Below, in pieces: positions 4,592-11,767 of a stretch of DNA of 13,763 nucleotides. The notes under the pieces were generated by a model. It was not told the DNA's origin. It ran no database searches and was given only the letters and a program-made list of their open reading frames with translations. Positions within the stretch are counted from its first letter, which is position 1. Each line of letters starts with the position of its first letter. The stretch is taken from assembly GCA_034411955.1 (NCBI GenBank), contig DAOUMF010000040.1, positions 1 through 13,763 on the forward strand. Reading direction: 5' to 3'. A program made the translations under genes and the position numbers. The stretch is from DAOUMF01 sp034411955. Lineage in GTDB: Bacteria; Chloroflexota; Dehalococcoidia; SM23-28-2; RBG-16-64-32.

Positions 4592-6106
4592 TTGTTCAAG
4601 AAGATCCTGATAGCCAACCGCGGCGAGATCGCCCTCCGCATCGTACGCGCCTGCCGCGAGATGGGCATCACCGCGGTGGCGGTCTACTCAGAGGCGGACC
4701 GTAACTCGCTTCACGTACGGCACGCCGATGAGGCGTACCTCATCGGCCCGGCGCCGGCCCGGGAGAGCTACCTCAACGGCGAGCGGATCATCGAGATCGC
4801 CGCGAAGGCCGGCGCGGACGCGCTGCACCCGGGCTACGGCTTTCTGGCGGAGAACGCGGACTTCGCCGAGGCCTGCCTAGACGCCGATATCGCCTGGGTG
4901 GGGCCCTCCCCACGTTCCATCCGTATCCTTGGAGACAAGGTGCAGGCACGCAAACTGATGCGGGAGGCGGGCATCCCGGTGGTGCCAGGCAGCGAGGAGG
5001 TCACATCTGAGGGGACGGCGGCCAGCGCCGCCACCGGTATCGGCTACCCGATCATGATTAAGGCGGCGGGCGGCGGCGGCGGGCGGGGCATGCGGACAGT
5101 ATACCGGCCGGAGGAGCTGCCGACGGCGCTGGAGGCGGCGAGCCAGGAGGCGGCCTCGGCCTTCGGGCGGGGGGCACTGTACCTGGAGAAGTTCCTGGAG
5201 CCGGTGCGGCACATCGAGCTCCAGGTGATCGGCGATATGCGGGGGAACGTCGTCGCCCTGGGGGAGAGGGAGTGCTCCATCCAGCGGCGGCATCAGAAGA
5301 TGATCGAGGAGGCGCCGTCCACCGCCGTAGACCCCGGACTGCGTCGGCAGCTCAACGAGATGGCGCTGCAGGCGGCCCAGGCGACGGGCTACACCAGCGT
5401 GGGCACGCTGGAGTTCCTGGTGAACCGGAAGGGCCACGTGAACTTCCTAGAGATGAACACCCGTCTCCAGGTGGAGCACCCCGTGACGGAGCTAGTCACG
5501 GGTGTAGACCTGGTAGCGGACCAGATACTACTAGCTTCGGGGGAAGACCTGCCCTACCGGGAGGTGTCCATCCAGGGATGGGCGCTGGAGTGCCGTATCG
5601 CGGCTGAGGATCCGTTCAACAACTTCCTGCCCTCGGTGGGGACTGTGAGCTTTGTGTCTGTGCCCGGGGGCGCCGGAGTGCGGGTCGACTCAGCCCTGTA
5701 CAACGGGCTGGAGATCAGCTATCACTACGACCCTCTGCTCGCCAAACTGTGCACGTGGGGCCGTACGCGGATGGAAGCGATCCAGCGGATGAGGCGGGCC
5801 CTGCGCGAGTTCAAGATCGCGGGGATCAGCACCAACATCCCCTTCCACCTACAGGTGCTGGATGACACCCACTTCCTCCAGGGGAAGCTGGACACCGCCT
5901 TCGTGGAGAAGCGGTTCGACCCGCGGCAGGATCACGGAATAGCCCACGAGCAACTGGCGCTGCTGGCGGCGGCGGTGCTGGCCCACCGCAAGGGGAGACG
6001 GCGGCCCAACGCGCAGTCAGGCCGAGGGGGGAGCAGCAGTTGGCGGCTGCTCAACCGCTCAGGGAACCCGCGGGCAGGAGTGAGAGGATGGCGGAGAAGT
6101 ACATAG
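4592..6106 (+). CDS. accC: Biotin carboxylase subunit of an acyl-CoA carboxylase
   Basis: This ATP-grasp enzyme carboxylates the biotin on the carrier protein using bicarbonate and ATP. The 504 residues begin with the classic MFKKILIANRGEIA. They contain IKAAGGGGGRGMR (156-168, ATP lid), ERECSIQRRHQKMIEEAPS (225-243) and MNTRLQVEHPVTE (288-300, catalytic region). A biotin carboxylase C-terminal domain follows to about 450. The remaining roughly 50 basic residues resemble the linker of longer alpha subunits that carry biotin on the same chain. The start is TTG, with no in-frame alternative after the upstream stop at 4562 and no clear ribosome binding site. The gene overlaps the carrier gene by 19 bp in another frame. 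The acyl-CoA (acetyl, propionyl or methylcrotonyl) cannot be assigned because no carboxyltransferase is in the window. Confidence 0.95.
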   Translation: MFKKILIANRGEIALRIVRACREMGITAVAVYSEADRNSLHVRHADEAYLIGPAPARESYLNGERIIEIAAKAGADALHPGYGFLAENADFAEACLDADIAWVGPSPRSIRILGDKVQARKLMREAGIPVVPGSEEVTSEGTAASAATGIGYPIMIKAAGGGGGRGMRTVYRPEELPTALEAASQEAASAFGRGALYLEKFLEPVRHIELQVIGDMRGNVVALGERECSIQRRHQKMIEEAPSTAVDPGLRRQLNEMALQAAQATGYTSVGTLEFLVNRKGHVNFLEMNTRLQVEHPVTELVTGVDLVADQILLASGEDLPYREVSIQGWALECRIAAEDPFNNFLPSVGTVSFVSVPGGAGVRVDSALYNGLEISYHYDPLLAKLCTWGRTRMEAIQRMRRALREFKIAGISTNIPFHLQVLDDTHFLQGKLDTAFVEKRFDPRQDHGIAHEQLALLAAAVLAHRKGRRRPNAQSGRGGSSSWRLLNRSGNPRAGVRGWRRST

Positions 6107-6615
6107 TCCGGCTGGGCTACGAACTCAAGGAGGTCGAGGTAGAGGACGGGCCGGACGGGCTGCGCGTCCAGATCAACGGTGAGTGGCACAACGCCCGCCT
6201 GGAGCAGGTTGGGCCGCCGGCCCTGTACGCGCTCCTCATCGACGACCGACCGCACGAACTGTTCGCCGTGGAGCGTGCCGAAGGGTACGACATCGTCATC
6301 GGCTGGGACCGGTACTCGGTGGCGGTGGGCCCACGGGGCCGGCGGGCACCTCAGGCCATCCCCGGCGACCTAACGCTGGAGGAGCACCCGGCGGGCGGCT
6401 GGGTAGTGCTCTCGCCCATGACTGGCGTGGTGACCCAGGTGTACGCGGAGGCGGGGGATGAAGTGGCGGAGGGCGACGTGCTGATGGTGCTGGAAGCGAT
6501 GAAGATGAACAATGAACTGCGTGCCCAGAAGGAAGGCACGGTGCAAGAGCTGTACGTGAAGGCAGGCCAGCGAGTAGAGTCGGGGATGCGGCTGCTGCTG
6601 CTGAAGAAGCGTTGA
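6088..6615 (+). CDS. Biotin carboxyl carrier protein of an acyl-CoA carboxylase
   Basis: This protein carries the covalent biotin that moves between biotin carboxylase and the carboxyltransferase. The 175 residues have an N-terminal beta-rich region (about 1-90) like the linker between the carboxylase and biotin domains in fused alpha subunits. A biotinyl domain (about 103-174) follows, with EAMKM and biotin-accepting Lys139. The start at ATG 6088 is preferred because AGGAG and GAGAGG lie just upstream; an in-frame TTG at 6040 would extend it into accC. It overlaps the end of accC by 19 bp, so the pair is probably translationally coupled. The layout looks like one fused alpha subunit split in two. 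A carboxyltransferase must be encoded elsewhere. Confidence 0.93.
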   Translation: MAEKYIVRLGYELKEVEVEDGPDGLRVQINGEWHNARLEQVGPPALYALLIDDRPHELFAVERAEGYDIVIGWDRYSVAVGPRGRRAPQAIPGDLTLEEHPAGGWVVLSPMTGVVTQVYAEAGDEVAEGDVLMVLEAMKMNNELRAQKEGTVQELYVKAGQRVESGMRLLLLKKR

Positions 6616-6640
6616 AGGCGGTACTAAGGTGTGCTATAGT
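6612..6640 (+). promoter_or_regulatory. Promoter for infC-rpmI-rplT
   Basis: TTGAAG (6612-6617) and TATAGT (6635-6640) are separated by exactly 17 bp. The -35 box overlaps the stop codon of the carrier protein gene. The predicted transcript starts near 6647, downstream of the TTG at 6640, so it could not use that codon as the infC start. Confidence 0.7.
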
Positions 6641-6681
6641 TGGCCTATCCTCGCGACTCTGAGGTTCGAGAGGGGACCGGT

Positions 6682-7248
6682 ATCCGACAGCTTCGGATAA
6701 ACCACTGGATTCGCGCCAAAGAGGTCCGGCTGATAGGGGCGAACGGCGAGAACCACGGTATCGTTCCCCTCCAGGGCGCCTTGAGTATCGCGCGCGAAAG
6801 TGGCCTCGACCTGGTAGAGGTCGACCCCAACGGCTCTCCCCCCGTCTGCCGGGTGCTGGACTACGGGAAGTGGAAGTACCAGCAGGCGAAGAGGGAGCGG
6901 GACGCCCGCAAGCACCAGAGGGGCGGAATCATCCACGAGGTGCGTATGCGGCCGAGGATCGGGCGGGCAGACATGGAGCGCAAGGTATCGCTGGTGGAGA
7001 GGCTGCTGGCGGAGGGAGACAAGGTAAAGCTGGCGGTGATGTTTCGGGGCCGGGAGATGTCGCATCCGGAGATCGGCCGCGAGGTGCTGGATCGGGCGCT
7101 GGAGGGGCTGAAGGAGATGGCGGTGGTGGAGAAGCCGCCGTCGATGGAAGGGCGATTCCTGAGCGTCATCCTGACGCCCAGCAAGAAGGGGCCCGCCCCG
7201 AAGGAGAAGGAGAATAAAGAGGCGCCGGTGGAGGAGCGCGTTGGCTAA
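6682..7248 (+). CDS. infC: Translation initiation factor IF-3, probable ATC start
   Basis: IF-3 binds the 30S subunit, prevents 70S assembly and rejects wrong start codons. The frame contains the family N-domain block RINHWIRAKEVRLIG and the C-domain, with the signature around KVKLAVMFRGREMSHPEIG. Two starts are possible. TTG 6640 gives 202 residues, but its first base is the last base of the -10 box and only a weak AAGG precedes it. ATC 6682 gives 188 residues, has GAGGGG six bases upstream and fits the usual short IF-3 N-terminus. Rare starts (AUU in enteric bacteria) are an established autoregulatory feature of infC, so ATC is preferred; this remains inference. The charged C-terminal tail runs into rpmI with an 8-bp overlap. 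Confidence 0.93.
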   Translation: MRQLRINHWIRAKEVRLIGANGENHGIVPLQGALSIARESGLDLVEVDPNGSPPVCRVLDYGKWKYQQAKRERDARKHQRGGIIHEVRMRPRIGRADMERKVSLVERLLAEGDKVKLAVMFRGREMSHPEIGREVLDRALEGLKEMAVVEKPPSMEGRFLSVILTPSKKGPAPKEKENKEAPVEERVG

Positions 7249-7447
7249 GTACAAGATTAAGACCCATTCGGGCTCCAAGCGTCGCTTCTACGTGAGCGGA
7301 GGCGGCAAGATAATGCGGCGCAAGTGCCACATAAACAACGCCCGGCGGAAAAAGCGGGGCGCCACCCTGCGGCTGTTCGCTGGCAAGCTGACCATCCCCA
7401 AGGGCCAGAGCAAGCGCGTGCGCAAGCTCATGCCGTACCAGACCTAG
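7241..7447 (+). CDS. rpmI: 50S ribosomal protein L35
   Basis: This small basic protein of the large ribosomal subunit has 68 residues, the normal length. It has the family N-terminus (MAKYKIKTHSGSKRRF), the central block RRKCHINNARRKKRG and the LRLFAGKLTIPKGQSKRVRKLMPY end. The start is TTG, with GGAGGAG six bases upstream. It overlaps infC by 8 bp and is followed 12 bp later by rplT, the standard infC-rpmI-rplT operon order. Confidence 0.96.
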   Translation: MAKYKIKTHSGSKRRFYVSGGGKIMRRKCHINNARRKKRGATLRLFAGKLTIPKGQSKRVRKLMPYQT

Positions 7448-7459
7448 GTCAAAGAAGAC

Positions 7460-7819
7460 GTGCCAAGAGCAAGGGGAAGTCCCACTACCAGGCGGCGCCG
7501 CAAGAAGGTGATCGCTCAGGCCAAGGGCCACCGCGCCGGAAGGCACCACCTGTTCCGCCAGGCCAGGGAATCGGTCATACACGCCCTCCGGTACGCGTAC
7601 GAGCACCGACGCGACCGCAAGGGGGACTTCCGCCGCCTGTGGATAACCCGCATCAACGCGGCCGCGCGGCTCAACGGCCTCACCTACTCCACCCTGATGA
7701 GCGGCCTCAAGCGGGCCCAGGTGGAGATCGACCGCAAGGTGCTGGCGGACCTGGCGGTGCGTGACGCCGGCGCCTTCGCCAAGCTGGCGGAGACAGCGAA
7801 GGCGGCGCTGGCGGGATAA
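7460..7819 (+). CDS. rplT: 50S ribosomal protein L20
   Basis: L20 binds 23S rRNA early in assembly of the large subunit. In other bacteria it also represses its own operon by binding a leader RNA. The 119 residues match the family: the basic N-terminal helix (TTRRRRKKVIAQAKGHRAGR), the HALRYAYEHRRDRKGDFRRLWITRINAA core and the LTYSTLMSGLK block. The start is GTG with only a weak AAGAAG before it, consistent with translation coupled to rpmI. The transcript leader is only about 35 nt, too short for a large L20-binding structure. The gene ends 15 bp from the convergent pheT stop codon. Confidence 0.96.
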   Translation: MPRARGSPTTRRRRKKVIAQAKGHRAGRHHLFRQARESVIHALRYAYEHRRDRKGDFRRLWITRINAAARLNGLTYSTLMSGLKRAQVEIDRKVLADLAVRDAGAFAKLAETAKAALAG

Positions 7820-7834
7820 GGCCTCCCAGGCTGC

Positions 7835-10237
7835 TCAGCCCCGAAGGACGGCGCCCACCTCCTGCCGCAGACGGGCCAGGATGCGCTCCTGCTGCTTCCG
7901 CACTTCCTCGTCGGTGAGCGTGTGGTCGCCCGCCTGGTAGGAGACTGAGAGGGCCAGGGACTTCTTGCCGGACGGCACCTGAGGCCCGCTGTAGACGTCG
8001 AACAGGCGAACCGAACGCACCAGCGGCGTTGCCTGAATAATCCCCCGAACCCGCGCCGCGGGGACGCCGGCATCGACAATGACAGCGATGTCCTCCTCCA
8101 CGCTGGGATAGGGGGCCAGCGGCTGGTAGCGACCCGGCCCCGAGACGTGCGGCAGGAGGGCATCGAGGTCAACCTCGAGGATCGCTACCGGATTCTCCAG
8201 GTCGAACCCAGCGGCGACCCGCGGATGCACCTGCCCGACGAGCCCCACGTGCTGGCCGTCTACTGTCACGGCGGCAGCGCGGCCGGGCAGAAGGGCATGA
8301 TCCGTCGCGTCAGAGTACTCGGCCGATACTCCAAGGTGGTCGAGCAGCAGGTCCAGATACGACTTCGCCTCATAGAAGCCGCTGGGCTCACCCCTGGGCT
8401 CGCCCCAGCGGTCGGGGAGGCGGCCGGTGATGACGGCGGCGACGGTCTCGACCTCCTGGGGCAGGTCATCGGGGCGTGAGAGGTAGATGGGGGCGGTCTC
8501 GAAGAGGGCGGTGAGGTCATCGCGGTGCCTGACGTTATCGGCCAGGGTTTTCAGCAGGGAGGCCCGCAGCGAGGTGCGGGCGTACTCCTGCTCCTGGCTC
8601 ATGGGGTTGGCGATGCGCAGGGGCGGGTGGACCGACAGTTGCTCCGGCCCGAGCACGTTGCGCAGGGCCTCCAGGGTGGTGAGCGAGTAAGTGACGACCT
8701 CCTGCAACCCGGCCGCCGCCAGGATATCGGCGACACGGCCGCGCAGGTCGCGGCGGGGCTGCGGCCAGGCGGGTGGGAGCTCGCCGTGGAGCCGGTTAGT
8801 GGGGAGCTGGTCGTAGCCGATGATGCGGGCGATCTCCTCCACGACATCGTCGGCGATGCTCACGTCGGTGCGCCAATAGGGGACGCGCACGACGAACCGG
8901 TCCGGAGGCACCCAGCGGCAGGAGAAGCCGAGGGAGGAGAGGACCTGTCGCACCTGAGCGACGGGTAGCTCCATGCCCAGAAGGGTGTGCAAACGCTTCT
9001 GCGTAACGGTGACGCGCACGTCCTTCCTCTTCCCCGGGTGCACATCGATAATGCCCGCTGCGGCCTTCCCACCGCACAGCTCCACCATCAGCTTGACGGC
9101 TCGCTGGGCGGCGATGGGCGACATCTCCCGACTGAGCCCCTTCTCGAAGCGGTTCGACGCGTCGGTGCGTACCTTCAGCGCACCCGCCGTACGACGGATG
9201 TTAGGGCCGTTGAAGTTGGCCGACTCCAGCAGGACAGTAGTGGTGTTCAGGTTGATCTCGCTGTCCAGGCCCCCCATGACCCCGGCCAGGGCCACAGGCA
9301 CCTCCGCGTCGGCGATGACCAGCATGTCGGGGGAAAGCTTCTGCTCCGTCCCGTCGAGGAGGAGCAGCGATTCCTCATCACAGGCCCGCCTCACCACAAT
9401 CGTGCCCTCACGCAGCCGCGTGAAGTCGAAGGCGTGCAGGGGCTGACCAAGCTCCAGCATCACGTAGTTCGTTATGTCGACCACATTGTTGATGGGCCGC
9501 AGCCCGGCGGCCATCAGCCGCTCCTGCATCCAGGAGGGCGATTCCCCCACGGTGATGTCCTCAATGAGGGCGGCGACATAGCGAGGGCAGAGATCGGGAT
9601 CCTGTATCTTCACCTGCGCGCGGCCCTTAATGGGCTTGCCGGCAGCGGTGTACTCGATGGAGGGGTCGCGGGCGACACCGCCGCTGAGGGCGGCCACCTC
9701 CCGGGCGACGCCGACCAGGGAGAGGAGATCGGGCCGGTTGGGCGTCAGGTCCAGGTCGAAGACCACGTCGCCGAGGTAGGAGGCCAGGGGCACACCCACG
9801 GGGGCGTCGTCGGCCAGAACGAGGATCTCCTCGTGGCAGTCGGAGAGGCCCAGCTCCTTCTCGGAGCAGATCATGCCGGCGGACTCCACCCCGCGGATGA
9901 CAGCGGGACGCAGAACGGTGGGCTGGCCGGTGCGGCCGTCGATGAGGCGTGCGCCGGTACGGGCGAATGTGACCTTCTGGCCCACAGCGACGTTGGGCGC
10001 CCCGCACACGACGGTCTGCCGGTCGCCCTCCAGTTCCACGGTGGCCAGCACCAGTCGGTCGGCGTTGGGGTGGCGGGCCACGTCCACCACCTGGGCGACG
10101 GATATGCCGTCCCACTCGCCGGCGGCGGAGACCACCTCTGCCACCTCAACCCCGGCCATAGTGAGGCGCTGCGCTAGCTCCCTGGGGTCGAGGGTGAGGT
10201 CAACGTATTCCGAAAGCCACTTCAGCGGTACGCGCAT
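7835..10237 (-). CDS. pheT: Phenylalanyl-tRNA synthetase beta subunit
   Basis: This is the large subunit of the alpha2-beta2 enzyme; it binds tRNA-Phe and edits Tyr-tRNA-Phe. The 800 residues have the normal bacterial architecture. An EMAP-II-like tRNA-binding domain lies at about 40-150 (HPNADRL, VVCGAPNV), the B3/B4 editing domain at about 210-385 (NNVVDITNYVMLELGQPLHAFD) and the B5 domain at about 410-480. A catalytic-like core follows, with an FDX-ACB anticodon-binding domain at about 706-800 (PSVEEDIAVIV). The ATG lies 9 bp after the pheS stop, with GAGGA upstream. The end faces rplT across only 15 bp, and no U-rich terminator is visible for either gene. Confidence 0.97.
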   Translation of the reverse strand: MRVPLKWLSEYVDLTLDPRELAQRLTMAGVEVAEVVSAAGEWDGISVAQVVDVARHPNADRLVLATVELEGDRQTVVCGAPNVAVGQKVTFARTGARLIDGRTGQPTVLRPAVIRGVESAGMICSEKELGLSDCHEEILVLADDAPVGVPLASYLGDVVFDLDLTPNRPDLLSLVGVAREVAALSGGVARDPSIEYTAAGKPIKGRAQVKIQDPDLCPRYVAALIEDITVGESPSWMQERLMAAGLRPINNVVDITNYVMLELGQPLHAFDFTRLREGTIVVRRACDEESLLLLDGTEQKLSPDMLVIADAEVPVALAGVMGGLDSEINLNTTTVLLESANFNGPNIRRTAGALKVRTDASNRFEKGLSREMSPIAAQRAVKLMVELCGGKAAAGIIDVHPGKRKDVRVTVTQKRLHTLLGMELPVAQVRQVLSSLGFSCRWVPPDRFVVRVPYWRTDVSIADDVVEEIARIIGYDQLPTNRLHGELPPAWPQPRRDLRGRVADILAAAGLQEVVTYSLTTLEALRNVLGPEQLSVHPPLRIANPMSQEQEYARTSLRASLLKTLADNVRHRDDLTALFETAPIYLSRPDDLPQEVETVAAVITGRLPDRWGEPRGEPSGFYEAKSYLDLLLDHLGVSAEYSDATDHALLPGRAAAVTVDGQHVGLVGQVHPRVAAGFDLENPVAILEVDLDALLPHVSGPGRYQPLAPYPSVEEDIAVIVDAGVPAARVRGIIQATPLVRSVRLFDVYSGPQVPSGKKSLALSVSYQAGDHTLTDEEVRKQQERILARLRQEVGAVLRG

Positions 10238-10246
10238 CGCCGGTCC

Positions 10247-11290
10247 TCAGAACTGTCTCAGAAAGCGCAGGTCATTGGAGTAGAAGAGACGGATATCCTC
10301 GATGCCGTGACGGAGCATGGCGATGCGCTCAATGCCCATGCCGAAGGCGAAGCCGGTGTAGCGCTCCGAGTCGTAGCCGACGGCGTCCAGGATATCGGGG
10401 TGGACCATGCCCGCGCCGAGGATCTCGATCCAGCCGCTGCGGGAGCAGGTGCGGCAGCCCTCGCCGCCGCAGAGGAAGCAATCGATGCGCAGCTCCATCC
10501 CCGGCTCGACGAAGGGGAAGTAGTCGCAGCGGAAGGCGACCTTGCGGTCGGGGCCGAAGAGACGGCGGGCGAAGTCGGCCAGGGTGCCCTTGAGGTCGCC
10601 CAGGCTGATCCCCTCGTCAACGGCGAGGCCTTCCACCTGGGTCATCATCCACTCGTGGGTCGGGTCCGTCGCCTCGTGACGGTAGCACTTACCGGGGACG
10701 ACGACGCGGATGGGAGGCTGTGTCTGCTCCATCACCCTTATCTGCATGGGCGACGTGTGGGTGCGCAGGAGCATGGGCCGCTCGCCGTCCTTCTCGTAGT
10801 CGACCCACAGCGTTTGCCACATGTCGCGGGCGGGATGGTCCTTGGGGATGCGCAGCGCCTCGAAATTGTAGCGGTCCCACTCGATCTCGGGGCCCTCCAC
10901 CACCTGGAAGCCCATGCTGACGAAACAGTCCAGAACGTCGCGCAGGGTCTGGGTCGTCGGGTGCAGGCGGCCGCGAGGGAGAGGAGGCCCAGGCAGGGAG
11001 ACATCCATGCGTTCCTCGACGAGGGCCTCGGTGGTGGACTGAGCGAGGCGCGCCTTCTTCTCCTGGAGGGCGTCCTCTAGCTCCCGCTTGAGGCGGTTGG
11101 CCCGGGCGCCCACCGTCTTGCGCTCGCCTATCGGGAGATCGGCCAGGCCGCGCAGCACGAGGGTGAGGCGGCCGCGCCGTCCCAGGAAGGCGACTCGCCA
11201 TCGCTCCAGGGCGTCCTCATCGGACGCGGCATCGAGCTGGGTGCGCGCCTGCGACTCTACTTGCGTAAGCGGCTCGTTGTCAGAAGGCAT
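10247..11290 (-). CDS. pheS: Phenylalanyl-tRNA synthetase alpha subunit
   Basis: This is the catalytic class II subunit that activates phenylalanine and partners with PheT. The 347 residues comprise a coiled-coil N-terminal tRNA-binding arm (about 1-95), motif 2 in GKCYRHEATDPTHEWMMTQ (200-218) and motif 3 in GFAFGMGIERIAMLRHG (313-329). A four-cysteine knuckle (C271, C274, C279, C282) precedes GWIEILGAGMVHP. It occurs in many bacterial PheS proteins but not in the E. coli type, and probably binds zinc. The ATG is close to the predicted transcript start (leader about 20 nt), and the upstream bases are C-rich with no Shine-Dalgarno sequence. There is no room for a T-box or peptide leader. Confidence 0.97.
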   Translation of the reverse strand: MPSDNEPLTQVESQARTQLDAASDEDALERWRVAFLGRRGRLTLVLRGLADLPIGERKTVGARANRLKRELEDALQEKKARLAQSTTEALVEERMDVSLPGPPLPRGRLHPTTQTLRDVLDCFVSMGFQVVEGPEIEWDRYNFEALRIPKDHPARDMWQTLWVDYEKDGERPMLLRTHTSPMQIRVMEQTQPPIRVVVPGKCYRHEATDPTHEWMMTQVEGLAVDEGISLGDLKGTLADFARRLFGPDRKVAFRCDYFPFVEPGMELRIDCFLCGGEGCRTCSRSGWIEILGAGMVHPDILDAVGYDSERYTGFAFGMGIERIAMLRHGIEDIRLFYSNDLRFLRQF

Positions 11291-11317
11291 AGGCAGGGCG
11301 GGGGCAGGGATGCGGCC

Positions 11318-11346
11318 ATTATAGAGCCTAGCGTGGGCAGCGGCAA
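11318..11346 (-). promoter_or_regulatory. Promoter for pheS-pheT
   Basis: On the minus strand, TTGCCG (11341-11346) and a consensus TATAAT (11318-11323) are separated by exactly 17 bp. The predicted start lies about 20 bp before the pheS ATG. Confidence 0.85.
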
Positions 11347-11359
11347 CGAGGGACGCACC

Positions 11360-11387
11360 TTGACAGGCAGGCGACAGGCGGTATGAT
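11360..11387 (+). promoter_or_regulatory. Promoter for the Lrp-domain gene
   Basis: Consensus TTGACA (11360-11365) and TATGAT (11382-11387) are separated by 16 bp. The predicted start is near 11394, 30 bp before the ATG. Its -35 lies 13 bp from the -35 of the divergent pheS promoter, so the two polymerase sites are back to back. Confidence 0.8.
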
Positions 11388-11424
11388 TTCGGCAGTCAGG
11401 CCAACGGCGGAGAGGAGAGTGAGT

Positions 11425-11673
11425 ATGACGCGAGCCTACGTGTTGATAGAGTCGGCTGTCGGCAAGGCGAAGAGCGTGGCGGAAGGTTTGCAGAAGCTCC
11501 AGTTCTCCGACGCACGGGTAGTTTCGGTGGATGCGGTAACAGGGCCCTTCGACGTCATCGCTCTGCTGGAATCGGACGATCTGGACAAGGTGGGCCGAGC
11601 GATAACGGACGGTATCCAGCAGGTGGAGGGCGTCCAGCGCACGACAACCTGTCTCGTGGTGCATCTGGGCTAG
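11425..11673 (+). CDS. Stand-alone Lrp/AsnC ligand-binding (RAM) domain protein
   Basis: The 82 residues form a single alpha/beta RAM domain: TRAYVLIES as strand 1, a helix through VAEGLQKL, VVSVDAVTGPFDVIALLES around the ligand-interface turn, a second helix, and the closing strand TTTCLVVHLG. It has no helix-turn-helix, so it cannot bind DNA like full Lrp. Related small proteins are thought to bind amino acids as oligomers or to modulate Lrp-type regulators. The ATG at 11425 is preferred because GAGGAG lies at the right distance, and an in-frame ATG at 11383 lies inside the -10 box. It is divergent from pheS and followed by a strong hairpin, so it is probably transcribed alone or with partial read-through. 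Confidence 0.9.
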   Translation: MTRAYVLIESAVGKAKSVAEGLQKLQFSDARVVSVDAVTGPFDVIALLESDDLDKVGRAITDGIQQVEGVQRTTTCLVVHLG

Positions 11674-11697
11674 CGGATAGCCGCAGGGGGTAGGTGC

Positions 11698-11732
11698 TAA
11701 AATAGTGGCGCCTGGGCGCCGCTATTTTATCT
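11698..11732 (+). terminator. 15-bp-stem hairpin, probable bidirectional terminator
   Basis: Bases 11698-11712 pair with 11715-11729 through 15 pairs, one of them a T-G wobble. A GC-rich tip (GGCGCC/GGCGCC) sits above an AT-rich foot (TAAAATAG/CTATTTTA), and TCT follows. The foot supplies a T-rich stretch in both directions. It lies 24 bp after the Lrp-domain stop codon and 38 bp before the creatininase gene. Confidence 0.65.
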
Positions 11733-11767
11733 CTGTGCCGGAAACCCGAATCCAGAGGAGAAGAAGA

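Noticed and set aside
6640..6681. TTG at 6640 as the infC start
   Set aside because: It lies at the end of a good -10 element and has a weak ribosome binding site, whereas ATC 6682 has a strong one. It stays possible if infC is read only from an upstream transcript.
8987..10177. 396-codon frame on the plus strand
   Set aside because: It is antisense to pheT, whose domains cover the whole interval, and its product is low-complexity (His, Gly, Asp rich) with no recognisable motif.
11383..11424. ATG at 11383 as the start of the Lrp-domain gene
   Set aside because: The ATG is inside the -10 box TATGAT, and the added residues do not belong to the domain. ATG 11425 has a proper ribosome binding site.
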